Shown: positions 54,368 through 63,765, counted from the stretch's first letter. The stretch: DNA of 64,000 nucleotides from Pseudobutyrivibrio ruminis (GCF_015057245.1 NZ_SVET01000001.1:310001-374000); one strand, 5' to 3'. The notes: generated by a model from the sequence alone, not told the origin. Made by a program: numbers and translations.

Positions 54368-55233
54368 TAGTTATACCCTCTAAAGCCTTTACCTATAATC
54401 TCGCTACTATTTGTAATTGCAATAAATGCACCAGGATGATTTCTTCTAATGTAGTTCTTAAGATCAACAGCCTGCTGTCTTTTAAGAATAGTTAGAATGA
54501 TAGTCTTTTCCTGATGGCCATAAGCGCCCTCCGCCTTGTAAATGGTAGCGCCCTTTCCTAGCTCCTCTGTAATGTATTTTACAATTGGATCTGGATTTGA
54601 ACAAATGATTGTAAAGTATTTTACCAGGTTAATATTTTCGATTGTTTCATCAACAACTAAAGACTTAGCTAATAAACCTACACATGAAAATAAACCTGTT
54701 TGAATATTAAATACGAAACAAGCACAAATAACAATAAATACATCTGATAAGAACAATGCCGTGCCTATATTAATACTTGTATATTTTTTAAGAATCATTG
54801 CAACAATATCTGTTCCACCAGAAGATGCACCTAAATTAAAGAAAATTGCAGATGCAAAGGCAGGCAAAGCAATTGCAAACATAAGCTCCAATACTGGCTC
54901 GTCAGTAAGTGGGCCATCCATTGGATGAATCTTTTCAAGAAGGCTTGGTCCTATAGAAACAAGCAAAGTGATGTATGTTGTTTTGATTCCAAATTCTTTT
55001 CCGAAAACAAAGAATCCAAGCACTAACAAAAAGATATTAATAACCAGGTTGATATTTCCTGGAGTATGTGGCAATAGTGCAGCCAGCACAATAGAAATAC
55101 CGCTGACACCACCAAATGAAAAATGATTTGGGAATTTAAAAAAGTAAATTCCAATAACCATAACAGCAGCTGCTATTGTAAACATTACATACTCATAAAT
55201 ATCCTGTTTGTGCATGTATATTTTATGTATCAT
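54367..55233 (-). CDS. YitT-family membrane protein (DUF161/DUF2179)
   Basis: The 288-residue protein has five to six hydrophobic segments (from about 18 to 195), including FSFGGVSGISIVL, FVFGKEFGIKT and NLGASSGGTDIVAMILKKYT. A cytoplasmic DUF2179 domain (about 205-285) follows, with YGHQEKTIILTILKR. The family is widespread in Firmicutes and without a settled function. It lies between an rRNA methyltransferase gene and the GTPase-NYN gene, overlapping both, which suggests shared expression. Confidence 0.9.
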   Translation of the reverse strand: MIHKIYMHKQDIYEYVMFTIAAAVMVIGIYFFKFPNHFSFGGVSGISIVLAALLPHTPGNINLVINIFLLVLGFFVFGKEFGIKTTYITLLVSIGPSLLEKIHPMDGPLTDEPVLELMFAIALPAFASAIFFNLGASSGGTDIVAMILKKYTSINIGTALFLSDVFIVICACFVFNIQTGLFSCVGLLAKSLVVDETIENINLVKYFTIICSNPDPIVKYITEELGKGATIYKAEGAYGHQEKTIILTILKRQQAVDLKNYIRRNHPGAFIAITNSSEIIGKGFRGYN

Positions 55234-56557
55234 ACCTACGAAGTCCTTTCGGATAATGATTTTTGATTTGGCCTTTTACAGCCTTTCCCCACCCAATTGA
55301 ATATCCATCAACTGTAATAAGAGTCCATCCATCCTTTACATCACATCTGATAGATTGACCTGTAAGATATGCATCAATTTCGGCACTATCTGATGATAAG
55401 TTATGACTGTTAGTCACCTCTGATGGCTTAAGTGCCAAAGCCAGAGCATGGCTTGGCTCGAAGCGGTTCTTTTTTAATGTACCTAAGAACAAGCCTCCTC
55501 TTAATACATGAAGACCATCAAAATCCGGACAGTCCTCAGGCAACATATAAAGCAAGTCGTTAAGTAATAGCAGGTTGCCTCTCCACTCCTTTGGATTTGT
55601 CATAGTCTCTTTAATGAATATTAAATAGTCATTTAATATTTTATCATTAATTTTCTTTAAGGAATAGGTTTCTCTGTTATCTTTACATTCTTCATATCGA
55701 TTATCAGCATCTGCCTTTTCAAGTAAGGCTGCATAATGCCCCTCTCCCTTTACCTGATGTGGCCACAAACGCTGTTCCTTGATTAGCTTCATATCTGAAT
55801 GTCTTGAAATGAAAGCCGCAACAGCTTCTTCATCCTCTAATCTGGCAAAAGTACATGTGCTATAGCACATCCTTCCACCAGGGATAAGCATCTCGTACGC
55901 TCTATCTAGAATCTCTGCCTGTCTTGCAGCACACATTTCAACAGACTCAAGCGACCATTCGCTACAAGCATCATGATTCTTTCTAAACATGCCCTCTCCG
56001 GAACAAGGCGCATCCACCATAATCTTGTCGAAGTATTCCACAAAACGCTCTGCCAGCTTGTCTGGATATTCCGATGTTACAATGCAATTTTTAATGCCGA
56101 GACGCTCAACGTTTTCTGAAAGAATCTTTGCACGATTTTTCATAGGCTCGTTGGAAACAAGAATCCCCTGTCCGTCGAGATATCCTGCAATCTGGGTAGA
56201 TTTACCACCAGGCGCAGCACACAAATCCAGGCAGAAATCCCCTGGATTTGGCGAAAGCATCTCTACTGGAAGCTGTGCAGAAGCATCCTGAATATAGTAA
56301 ACTCCAGCACTATGATAAGGATGAAGACCTGGTCTTTGATCCTCATCGTAATAGTATCCATTCGGGCTCCAATCTACTGAGCCTGTCAGCATATGACTAA
56401 TTGTAGTCTTTGCTGCATCGTCTGCCTTTATTGGATTAAATCTAAGGGCTGATATTTTGTTCTCATCATAAGAACGTAAAAACGCATGGAAGTCAGGACC
56501 TAAGTCCTGCTCCATGCGATTAACGAAATCAATTGGTAAAAATGTTTGATCAGACAT
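55223..56557 (-). CDS. 16S rRNA m5C methyltransferase, RsmF/NOP2-Sun family
   Basis: SAM-dependent cytosine-5 methyltransferase acting on rRNA. The 444-residue protein has the N1 domain, the SAM loop DLCAAPGGKSTQIA (about 110-123), the motif DAPCSGEGMFRK (about 181-192) with the first cysteine, and YSTCTFARLEDE (about 236-247) with the catalytic one. A C-terminal PUA-like domain (about 380-444) ends WGKAVKGQIKNHYPKGLR, typical of RsmF/YebU. It overlaps the argS stop by one base and the yitT-like gene by 11 bp. Confidence 0.93.
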   Translation of the reverse strand: MSDQTFLPIDFVNRMEQDLGPDFHAFLRSYDENKISALRFNPIKADDAAKTTISHMLTGSVDWSPNGYYYDEDQRPGLHPYHSAGVYYIQDASAQLPVEMLSPNPGDFCLDLCAAPGGKSTQIAGYLDGQGILVSNEPMKNRAKILSENVERLGIKNCIVTSEYPDKLAERFVEYFDKIMVDAPCSGEGMFRKNHDACSEWSLESVEMCAARQAEILDRAYEMLIPGGRMCYSTCTFARLEDEEAVAAFISRHSDMKLIKEQRLWPHQVKGEGHYAALLEKADADNRYEECKDNRETYSLKKINDKILNDYLIFIKETMTNPKEWRGNLLLLNDLLYMLPEDCPDFDGLHVLRGGLFLGTLKKNRFEPSHALALALKPSEVTNSHNLSSDSAEIDAYLTGQSIRCDVKDGWTLITVDGYSIGWGKAVKGQIKNHYPKGLRRYDT

Positions 56558-58317
56558 TACATACGCTCCGGTGCTTTGAAGCCAAGAAGATCGATTGACT
56601 TCTCAAGAACTCCTCTTGTAAGCATGAGAAGCTTGAGATAGCTAGCCTTAACAGCTGCATCCTCCTCAGCTAAAATCTTTGTATCGTGATAGAATCTATT
56701 GAATGCATTAGCTAAATCATAGATGTATGCACAAATCTTGTGTGGTGCCATGTCCTCATAAGCAGATGTAAGAGCCGCCATGAACTTTGTAAGCTCAAGC
56801 TGTAATCCTCTTTCTGACTCTGAGTGTGCTGGCAAGATATCGCCATCAACGCTGTCTACTCCAGCCTTAGCAAGAATAGACTTGCAACGAACGATTGTGT
56901 AAAGGATATATGGGCCTGTGTTACCCTCAGCAGATGTGAATCTGTCTATATCAAAGATGTAATCCTTTGAAGCCTGGTTTGAAAGGTCACCATATTTAAC
57001 AGCAGAAAGTGCAACAACTGATGCTGTCTTTGCTGCCTGTTCATCATCCATTGTACCATTCTCTTTGATCTTCTCAAGCATCTTATCTTCTACTTCCTGA
57101 AGGAGATACTCAAGTCTCATAACTCCACCCTGACGTGTCTTAAATGGCTTACCGTCCTTGCCATTCATTGTACCAAAACCTACGAAATATAAGTTTTTAT
57201 CAGCTGGAACAATGCCTGTCTTCTTTGCGCAACGGAATACCTGTGTGAAGTAGAGCTCCTGACGCTTATCTACTACATAGATGATTGAATCTGGATTGTA
57301 GTCCTTCATACGCCATACCATTGTTGCAAGGTCTGTTGTATTGTAGAGAGATGCACCATCTGATTTAAGAATCATACATGGTGGAACCTCTTTTGTATCT
57401 GTTTCTTCTTTGACGTCTACTACTAATGCGCCTTCAGAAATGTATGCAAAACCATCATCCTTCATCTTCTGAACCATATCTGGGATGTATGGCTGTGCAT
57501 CGCTTTCGCCCTTCCAAAGGTCAAATGTAACATCGAGCTTTTCGTAGTTTCTCTTAAGGTCTGTAACTGAAACATTAAGAATATGAGAAAGAAGTGCCTG
57601 ATAGCCTCTTCTTCCGTGCTGAAGCTCGTATGTAGCTGTCATAGCAGCTTCCTTATAAGCAGGATCTTCCTTTGACTTTCCAGATGCACATGGATAAATC
57701 TCCTCAAGCTCTGAAATAGTGAAAGGAGCTTCTGTTGGGTATTCTCCCTCAAAGCTTTCATCAAAGTATACAAGCTCTGGCTTACGAAGCTTTAATTCTG
57801 TAATGATAAGTCCCATCTGAAGACCCCAGTCTCCAAGATGAACATCACCGTAAACTTCATCGCCCATGAAACGAGCTGTACGCTTAATAGACTCACCGAT
57901 GATTGCTGAACGAAGATGACCAACGTGAAGTGGCTTAGCAACGTTTGGTCCGCCGTAATCAATCATAACCTTCTTTGGTGTAGCTACCTTATCAACACCA
58001 AAACGCTCTGTATCTGATGCCATGCCACTAACAAATGCAGCAATAAACTCATCAGAAAGGTTCATATTTATAAATCCTGGAGGACATGCCTCGCACTTAG
58101 AAAACATTGCATTGTCAGCTAACTTCTCAACTACTTCATTAGCGATTGCAATAGGAGCTTTTTTGTACTCCTTAGCTGCTGCCATTGCACCATTACACTG
58201 AAACTGGCAAAGGTCAGGTCTGTTTGAAAGTGTTACCATTGCATATTTTTCATCGTAACCAGCTGCTTTAAAGCCAGCGATGACGACTTCTTTTATTTGT
58301 CCAAGAATCTCTTTCAT
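56557..58317 (-). CDS. argS: Arginyl-tRNA synthetase
   Basis: Charges tRNA-Arg. The 586-residue class I enzyme has an N-terminal additional domain (about 1-110) and the HIGH motif in KPLHVGHLRSAI. TRQGGVMRL stands in the position of a degenerate KMSKS, as is usual in ArgRS. The C-terminal DALR helical domain is also present. I place the start at ATG 58315-58317 with CGGAGG 5 nt upstream. A longer frame starting at a TTG would overlap the promoter's -10 box. It is the first gene of a four-gene operon. Confidence 0.94.
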   Translation of the reverse strand: MKEILGQIKEVVIAGFKAAGYDEKYAMVTLSNRPDLCQFQCNGAMAAAKEYKKAPIAIANEVVEKLADNAMFSKCEACPPGFINMNLSDEFIAAFVSGMASDTERFGVDKVATPKKVMIDYGGPNVAKPLHVGHLRSAIIGESIKRTARFMGDEVYGDVHLGDWGLQMGLIITELKLRKPELVYFDESFEGEYPTEAPFTISELEEIYPCASGKSKEDPAYKEAAMTATYELQHGRRGYQALLSHILNVSVTDLKRNYEKLDVTFDLWKGESDAQPYIPDMVQKMKDDGFAYISEGALVVDVKEETDTKEVPPCMILKSDGASLYNTTDLATMVWRMKDYNPDSIIYVVDKRQELYFTQVFRCAKKTGIVPADKNLYFVGFGTMNGKDGKPFKTRQGGVMRLEYLLQEVEDKMLEKIKENGTMDDEQAAKTASVVALSAVKYGDLSNQASKDYIFDIDRFTSAEGNTGPYILYTIVRCKSILAKAGVDSVDGDILPAHSESERGLQLELTKFMAALTSAYEDMAPHKICAYIYDLANAFNRFYHDTKILAEEDAAVKASYLKLLMLTRGVLEKSIDLLGFKAPERM

Positions 58318-58355
58318 CTCGTCCTCCGTATATAATCTTAATCTTGCGGTGTTCA

Positions 58356-58384
58356 ATTATACCACAAACTATTTACGCATACAA
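58356..58384 (-). promoter_or_regulatory. Promoter of the argS operon
   Basis: On the minus strand TTGTAT (58379-58384) and TATAAT (58356-58361) have a 17-bp spacer. The predicted leader is about 35 nt. Confidence 0.72.
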
Positions 58385-58407
58385 TTAAATGAGAAATTAG
58401 TATCAAC

Positions 58408-58467
58408 TGATAAATATTATCAACATCAAATTATAGTTTGACGCAACTAATTCAAGCATGATATAGT
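58408..58467 (+). promoter_or_regulatory. Fur-type box and promoter of the siderophore transporter operon
   Basis: TGATAAATATTATCA at 58408-58422 is a perfect inverted repeat that differs at one position from the 7-1-7 Fur consensus. It lies 15 bp upstream of TTGACG (58438-58443) and TATAGT (58462-58467, 18-bp spacer). A short hairpin GTTAGC-TTTT-GCTAAC follows near 58476-58491. Confidence 0.75.
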
Positions 58468-58524
58468 AGTGCGCAGTTAGCTTTTGCTAACCTTTCTCAA
58501 TTTACAACAGGAGGATTTTTTATT

Positions 58525-59583
58525 ATGAGAAAAAAATTATTATCAATTATAGCAGCTGTTTCTGTATTTAGCACTGCTCTAGTAGGATGTAGCAGCGCCG
58601 ATACAGCTACAACTTCAGATACAGGTTCTGCTGACTCAGCAAACACTGAAGTTACTGGGGACGATTCAGCATTTCCAATCACAATTGAGCATGCATTCGG
58701 AGAAACTACTATCGAATCAAAGCCAGAAAGAGTCGTTACACTTTCTTGGGCTAATCAGGATGCAATTCTAGCTCTCGGGGTTGTTCCAGTTGGTGTTTCT
58801 GCAGCGAACTACGGTCTTATGACAGACAACAAGCTTCACCTTTGGACAGACGAGGCATTCGCTGAATTAGGTGAAACAAATCCTAACGTATTTGATGATG
58901 AAACAGGCTGGGATTATGAAGCTATTGCAGCTGCAGAGCCAGATGTAATCATTGCTTCTTACTCAGGCTTTACTGAGGAGGAATACAATCTTCTTTCTGA
59001 GATTGCCCCTGTAGTTCCTTATATTGAAACTGCATGGAAAACAAACTGGAGAGATCAGACTATCGTAAATGCAACAGCTATCGGTATGAAGGCTGAAGGC
59101 GAAAAGCTTGTAGAAGAAACTGATGCATTAATCTCTGAAAAGCTTCAGCAGTATCCAGAGCTCGAAGGCAAAACAGCAGGTTTCTTCTGGGTTTCACAGG
59201 ATGACATGAGCACATTCTACGCTTATCTTCCAAATGATCCTAGAGCCTCTTATCTTAATGACTTGGGCTTTGAAACTCCTGAAAGTATTCTTTCTCTTGC
59301 AGAGACAAGCGAGGATTTTTCAGTAACTATCTCTCGTGAGAACTGTGATTTATTAAACGATGTAGACATCATGATTGTTTACGGTGATGAAGGTCTTCTT
59401 GAGGCAATGCAGGCTGACGCTCTTATGAGTCAGATTCCAGCAGTAAAAAATGGAGCTGTTGTATTACTTGATTCAAACAGTGCTCTTGCAGCAGCAACTA
59501 CTCCATCAATCCTTTCTATCCCTTATGCAATTGATGACTATCTTTCATTATTAAGTGAGGCTGCAAATAATATTAATGAATAA
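58525..59583 (+). CDS. Iron-siderophore ABC transporter substrate-binding lipoprotein
   Basis: The 352-residue lipoprotein has a signal ending VGCSS (C22), then an Ala/Asp/Ser/Thr-rich linker (about 23-50). The binding-protein fold follows, with PERVVTLSWANQDAILALGV at about 71-90 and EPDVIIASYSGF. It resembles FhuD/FepB-class binding proteins for iron complexes. AGGAGG precedes the ATG by 8 nt. The Fur box upstream and two permeases and an ATPase downstream confirm an iron-complex uptake operon. The siderophore type is unknown. Confidence 0.92.
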   Translation: MRKKLLSIIAAVSVFSTALVGCSSADTATTSDTGSADSANTEVTGDDSAFPITIEHAFGETTIESKPERVVTLSWANQDAILALGVVPVGVSAANYGLMTDNKLHLWTDEAFAELGETNPNVFDDETGWDYEAIAAAEPDVIIASYSGFTEEEYNLLSEIAPVVPYIETAWKTNWRDQTIVNATAIGMKAEGEKLVEETDALISEKLQQYPELEGKTAGFFWVSQDDMSTFYAYLPNDPRASYLNDLGFETPESILSLAETSEDFSVTISRENCDLLNDVDIMIVYGDEGLLEAMQADALMSQIPAVKNGAVVLLDSNSALAAATTPSILSIPYAIDDYLSLLSEAANNINE

Positions 59584-60574
59584 AAATAAAGCTATATCAA
59601 TAACTATTTTAGGTATTGTAATCCTATTTATTGCAATAGCACTTTCTATAACCTACGGCACTAAGTCCGTAGGTTTATCCCATGTTTTGGATGCAATGAT
59701 AGGACGCAATACCGATGTGTACGAAGTAAATATTGTTCAAACAAGGATTCCTAGAACTATATTTGGAATTATTGCCGGAGCTTCTTTAAGCATTTCTGGT
59801 GTTCTAATGCAATCTATTACAAGAAATCCTATAGCAGACCCTAGTATTTTAGGCGTAAATGCAGGTGCTTCTTTATTTATAGTTGCAGGCATCGCCTTTT
59901 TTAACATCCAGTCAAAGATTTCCTATATCGGTCTTTCCTTTGCTGGCGCAATGCTTACAGCCCTTATAGTTTACAAGCTTGCTTCTGTAGGCTATGGCGG
60001 ACCAACCCCTATAAAGCTTGCAATATCCGGCTCAGCTACTAGCATCGCTCTATCATCCATCATAAGTTTGATAGTTATGCCAGATTCCAGCGTTATGACT
60101 ACATACAGATTTTGGCAAATCGGAAGTATAGGTGGAACAAATTACGACGACATCAAGCTGATTCTACCTATTACTATTCTTGCAATAGTTGTTAGCTTGT
60201 GTATATCAGGAAATCTAAATACTCTTCTTTTATCAGAGGAAACAGCTATCGCTCTAGGTCTGAATGTAAATCGAACAAGAGCCATTGCTGCTATTTGCGG
60301 TGTCCTTTTATGCGCAACCACCACAGCATTAGCAGGTCCAATAAGCTTCATTGGTTTAATGGTTCCTCATTTTATTCGTATGGTGGTAGGCAGCAATCAT
60401 ATCCCACTAATTATATGCAGTGGCATTTACGGAAGCTCTGTTCTTATCATTTCAGATGTGCTTGGCAGAATCCTAGGTCGCCCAGGAGAACTAGAATCAG
60501 GAATTATGACTGCATTAATTGGAGCCCCTGTTTTCATCTTTATAATCAGAAAGGCTAAGGTACAAAGTCTATGA
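59576..60574 (+). CDS. FecCD-family siderophore permease, first subunit
   Basis: The 332-residue polytopic protein has RIPRTIFGIIAGASLSISGVL-like signature at about 57-77, RNPIADPSILGVNAGAS and LAGPISFIGLMVPHFIRM, typical of BtuC/FecCD permeases. I start it at ATG 59576, inside the end of the binding-protein gene (8-bp overlap). A frame extension seven codons upstream lacks support. Its stop overlaps the next permease start by 4 bp. Confidence 0.92.
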   Translation: MNKNKAISITILGIVILFIAIALSITYGTKSVGLSHVLDAMIGRNTDVYEVNIVQTRIPRTIFGIIAGASLSISGVLMQSITRNPIADPSILGVNAGASLFIVAGIAFFNIQSKISYIGLSFAGAMLTALIVYKLASVGYGGPTPIKLAISGSATSIALSSIISLIVMPDSSVMTTYRFWQIGSIGGTNYDDIKLILPITILAIVVSLCISGNLNTLLLSEETAIALGLNVNRTRAIAAICGVLLCATTTALAGPISFIGLMVPHFIRMVVGSNHIPLIICSGIYGSSVLIISDVLGRILGRPGELESGIMTALIGAPVFIFIIRKAKVQSL

Positions 60575-61563
60575 TAAAGCGACGAAGAAAATACATATTT
60601 ATCCTTTGTATTCTATTTGCCATTACATTGGTACTAGCCTTTTGTAATCTATCCATTGGTGAAAAGAATTATTCTATAGATCAGGTAATAAAAACTATCC
60701 TTGGACTCAGTGATGAAGGTTCATATATTATTGCAAAACTGAGATTACCTAGAACAATTACCGCTATACTTTGCGGAATTGCTTTTGGCGTTGCAGGGAA
60801 TATATTCCAAACTCTATTAAACAATCCATTGGCAAGCCCAGATATCATCGGAGTTTCATCAGGTTCCACAGCCGCCGCAGTATACTGCATTCTTTTCCTT
60901 AATTTAAATAGAAATATCGTTTCTATCATTTCAGTATTTGCGGGAATATTAGTGGCCATATTGATTTACAAAATCTCTTATGTAGGAAGCTTTTCAACTA
61001 GCAGACTTGTTCTTGTAGGAATAGGATTTCAAGCCTTTTTTACAGCCATAGTTAATTGGATGGTAATGAAAGCTGCCGAATACGATGTACCAACAGCAAT
61101 GAGATGGATGACAGGAAATCTCAACGGAATAGTAACGGACTCTCTTCCACTATTATTTATAGTAGTTGTAGTTTGTCTTCTATCAATAATAGCTCTTCGC
61201 CACGGCATGCAGTCACTGGCGTTAGGTGACCAAGTAGCAATTATCCTCGGTGTACGTATCAATTTAGTGCGCACAACATTAATAATATGTTCCGTACTAT
61301 TAATTGCTTTTGCCACATCCATTTCTGGTCCTATCGCCTCAATTGCATTTTTGTCAGGACCTATAGCAGCAAAAGTATGTGGTAGAAACCAGTCTAATAT
61401 TCTGTCCTCAGGACTTATAGGCGCAATACTGGTACTAGGCGGTGATTTTATAGGACAAAACATGCTAAACACGCGATATCCCGTTGGTGTAATCACCGGC
61501 ATTCTAGGTGCACCATACCTAATATATTTACTTATTTCTCAGAATAGGAAAGGAAATATTTAA
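60571..61563 (+). CDS. FecCD-family siderophore permease, second subunit
   Basis: The 330-residue partner of the preceding permease shows LRLPRTITAILCGIAFGVAGN-like signature, NNPLASPDIIGVSSGST and SISGPIASIAFLSGPIAAKVCG. About nine to ten helices are visible. The two permeases differ clearly, so the importer core is a heterodimer. The gene overlaps its neighbours by 4 bp and 1 bp. Confidence 0.92.
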   Translation: MIKRRRKYIFILCILFAITLVLAFCNLSIGEKNYSIDQVIKTILGLSDEGSYIIAKLRLPRTITAILCGIAFGVAGNIFQTLLNNPLASPDIIGVSSGSTAAAVYCILFLNLNRNIVSIISVFAGILVAILIYKISYVGSFSTSRLVLVGIGFQAFFTAIVNWMVMKAAEYDVPTAMRWMTGNLNGIVTDSLPLLFIVVVVCLLSIIALRHGMQSLALGDQVAIILGVRINLVRTTLIICSVLLIAFATSISGPIASIAFLSGPIAAKVCGRNQSNILSSGLIGAILVLGGDFIGQNMLNTRYPVGVITGILGAPYLIYLLISQNRKGNI

Positions 61564-62369
61564 TGGAACACAACACATTAAAAGCCAACAATATAAAGGT
61601 TGGATATGGAAATGGCAACATTCTAAACGATGTCAGCATCCATATTCCAGAAAACAAAATAAGCGTTATCCTCGGATCAAACGGCAGCGGAAAATCAACT
61701 CTTTTAAAGACTTTCTGTAGACTCTTAATACCAAACAGTGGAAGTGTCACATTAAACGATACCTCTCTTCTGTGCATAAAAACCAAAGACATAGCCAAAA
61801 CAATCGGACTCCTCCCTCAGTCTCTTATAGCCCCAGAAGGCATTAAGGTTGCAGAGCTTGTATCAAGAGGTCGCTATCCTCATCGCAAGTTCATGGCACC
61901 ACTTACATGCGAAGACTACGAAGCTATCGACGAAGCCATGGCTGCCATGAAAATCACAGAGCTTGCAGACCGTACTGTAGACGAGCTTTCCGGAGGTCAG
62001 CGCCAGCGCGTATTTATCGCCCTTGCCCTAGCCCAGCAAACCGACATTCTATTTCTAGACGAACCTACCACATACCTGGATATCGCCTACCAAATAGAAA
62101 TCCTGGACCTCCTAAAGGACCTTAACCGCACAAAGAAAACCACCATCGTAATGGTTCTCCACGACATAAACCTTTCCTCAAAATACGCCGACTACATTTT
62201 CGCAATGAAAAACGGAAAGCTATTAGCCGAGGGCACCCCAAACGAAATCATCACCACCGATTCCGTCAAACAAATATACGGTATCGACAGCGTGATAATC
62301 GAAGACCCAATGTCCCTAAGCCCCTTCGTAATCCCAATAAGCGCCCACGACAACCTACAGAGATTCTAA
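61563..62369 (+). CDS. Siderophore ABC transporter ATP-binding protein (FecE/FhuC-like)
   Basis: The 268-residue ATPase has Walker A GSNGSGKST (about 38-46), signature LSGGQRQRVF (about 142-151), Walker B DILFLDEPTTYLD and H-loop VLHDINL. It completes the iron-complex importer. The stop codon is touched by the left end of giant palindrome B (62368). Towards its 3' end the codon usage turns richer in C-ending codons than the start. Confidence 0.93.
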   Translation: MEHNTLKANNIKVGYGNGNILNDVSIHIPENKISVILGSNGSGKSTLLKTFCRLLIPNSGSVTLNDTSLLCIKTKDIAKTIGLLPQSLIAPEGIKVAELVSRGRYPHRKFMAPLTCEDYEAIDEAMAAMKITELADRTVDELSGGQRQRVFIALALAQQTDILFLDEPTTYLDIAYQIEILDLLKDLNRTKKTTIVMVLHDINLSSKYADYIFAMKNGKLLAEGTPNEIITTDSVKQIYGIDSVIIEDPMSLSPFVIPISAHDNLQRF

Positions 62370-63064
62370 ACCTACTATTTACACATTTACCGTACATAGT
62401 AGTAGGGTCTGCCCCTCTAAGCTACCCCTGTCCCGGCCCGCCCCGCCCGCAGCGCTGCTGCCATCACTACAGGGGTACGTCACAGATTTTGGATTATCTA
62501 AATGTGTAGTCGCCCATATTTATTAGTAGGTGTTCTTACAAAGTTTTACAATTCTATCGGTAATGTATGGGTGGAGACGGACAAACACTACACTAAGTAA
62601 TCATCAGTCTTAATCTAGCTTTGTATTAATTACTATTTGCCTTGGAGCGAGCTTAGAAAAAGGAAAACAGGTTTTGTAATAGATAAGCATGAGGCGCCAT
62701 GGACGGCGCCGAAAGCCCGACAACGAAATGGACTGAGTTTAAGGGCGGTGCTTATATATACAAAACCTGTTTTTTATTTTTTCTTAGTGAGCGGAGTGGC
62801 AAAAGTAATAATACAAAGTCTAGTTAAGACTAGATGATTATATAAACTACATTGTCCGTCCCACCCATACATTACCTTCGAATAGTAAAAGCTTCGTAAG
62901 TACACCTACATATGGGCGACTTTACACATTAAGGTAATCCAAAAATCTGCTCCAATGATACCCCTGTAGTGATGGCAGCAGCGCTGAGGGCGGGGCGGGC
63001 CAGGGCAAATCTAAAGGGGGCAGACCCTACACAAAAACTATAAAAATGTGTAAATAGTAGGTTT
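62368..63064. repeat. Giant imperfect palindrome B (697 bp foldback element)
   Basis: A second continuous foldback with the architecture of palindrome A. AAACCTACTATTTACACATT begins at 62368 and its complement ends at 63064. AGCGCTGCTGCCATCACTAC in the left arm (from about 62452) has an exact complement in the right arm. ATAAGCA (62683-62689) pairs with TGCTTAT (62749-62755). Position sums stay near 125,432. Arms of about 315 bp match at roughly four positions in five by eye. The outer quarter is G+C-rich, unlike the flanks. It lies between the siderophore operon and the thioesterase gene. Short frames within it are not convincing. It shares the 59-nt tip with palindrome A in the opposite orientation. 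Confidence 0.93.
62683..62755. other. Conserved apex of palindrome B (7-bp stem plus 59-nt tip)
   Basis: The 59-nt tip (62690-62748) differs from tip A at only three positions when read on the minus strand. The closing 7-bp stem differs from that of A at three base pairs, each with both partners changed so that pairing holds. GGCGCC-ATGGAC-GGCGCC (62693-62710) forms the same short hairpin. Confidence 0.88.
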
Positions 63065-63132
63065 GCGGGGCGTGATGTGTGGTATTATAGTGGAGGTCGC
63101 GAAATTATATTTGTTGGGAAAGGACTTATACT

Positions 63133-63510
63133 ATGTTGGAAATTGGGATGAAGAATACCGCTGAGACGGTTGTGACCATTGATAATACTGCGAAGGCTTT
63201 TACTAGCGGGGCTCTTGAGGTGTTTGCGACACCTGCGATGATTGCTCTTATGGAGGAGACTTGCTGGAAAATGGTTCAGCCAGAGCTTGAGGAAGGCCTG
63301 GGTACTGTAGGAACAAAGGTAGATGTTAGCCATATGGCTCCTTCAGCTATTGGAAAAACTATTATTTGTGAGGCTACTCTTATTGAAATAGACGGCCGTA
63401 AGCTTTCTTTTGAAGTTGTTTGTTCTGATGAAAGCGGTGTTGTGGGTATGGGTACTCATGAGAGATTTATCATTAATAACGAAAAGTTCCTTGCAAAGGC
63501 AAATAAATAA
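63133..63510 (+). CDS. Hotdog-fold thioesterase, FlK-like
   Basis: The 125-residue protein matches the fluoroacetyl-CoA-specific thioesterase-like family. Candidate active-site residues are the threonine in ATPAMIALME, the glutamate in EETCW and the histidine in VSHMAPS. The ending GVVGMGTHERFIIN is typical. These proteins often guard against toxic acyl-CoA or take part in acyl transfer; the substrate is unknown. AAAGGA lies 8 nt before the ATG. It follows palindrome B by 68 bp. Confidence 0.88.
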   Translation: MLEIGMKNTAETVVTIDNTAKAFTSGALEVFATPAMIALMEETCWKMVQPELEEGLGTVGTKVDVSHMAPSAIGKTIICEATLIEIDGRKLSFEVVCSDESGVVGMGTHERFIINNEKFLAKANK

Positions 63511-63511
63511 T

Positions 63512-63537
63512 AAAAACGGCTAGCCAGATGGCTAGCC
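63512..63537. terminator. Bidirectional terminator between convergent genes
   Basis: GGCTAGCC, loop AGAT, GGCTAGCC (63518-63537). The minus side is followed by GTTTTTATT and the plus side by ATTAGTTTTATT, so it can serve both the thioesterase and the small minus-strand gene. Confidence 0.8.
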
Positions 63538-63544
63538 ATTAGTT

Positions 63545-63712
63545 TTATTCTTCGTCTGCATTTAAAGCAGCATCAATGATTGACATTAATTCCATGGCAC
63601 TGCGGAAGCTAAGCTTTTCGTCCCGGTCAGCCCATGTGACCTGGCCCTGCCATGTGTCGTTTTCGCATTTATTAACATGTACTACAAATGTACCTTCTTT
63701 TTTATCTGCCAT
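63545..63712 (-). CDS. Small conserved-looking protein (55 aa)
   Basis: The frame has a strong GGAGGTG site 7 nt before its ATG and ends next to a terminator. The product begins MADKKEGTFVVHVNKCEN, continues DTWQGQVTWADRDEKLSFRS and closes with a helix ELMSIIDAALNADEE. The layout of two beta strands, a third strand with the W-Q-G-x-V-x-W pattern, then a helix is one I associate with short uncharacterised Firmicute proteins. Function is unknown. It lies 53 bp after the exonuclease III gene in the same direction. Confidence 0.78.
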   Translation of the reverse strand: MADKKEGTFVVHVNKCENDTWQGQVTWADRDEKLSFRSAMELMSIIDAALNADEE

Positions 63713-63765
63713 AATAAGCACCTCCCACTGATATACTCTATGATAGCATATTGCCCGCCTAATGC

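Noticed and set aside
62637..62837. A 66-codon frame across the tip of palindrome B.
   Set aside because: It spans the conserved tip and both inner arms, lacks a ribosome site, and the matching frame is not kept in palindrome A.
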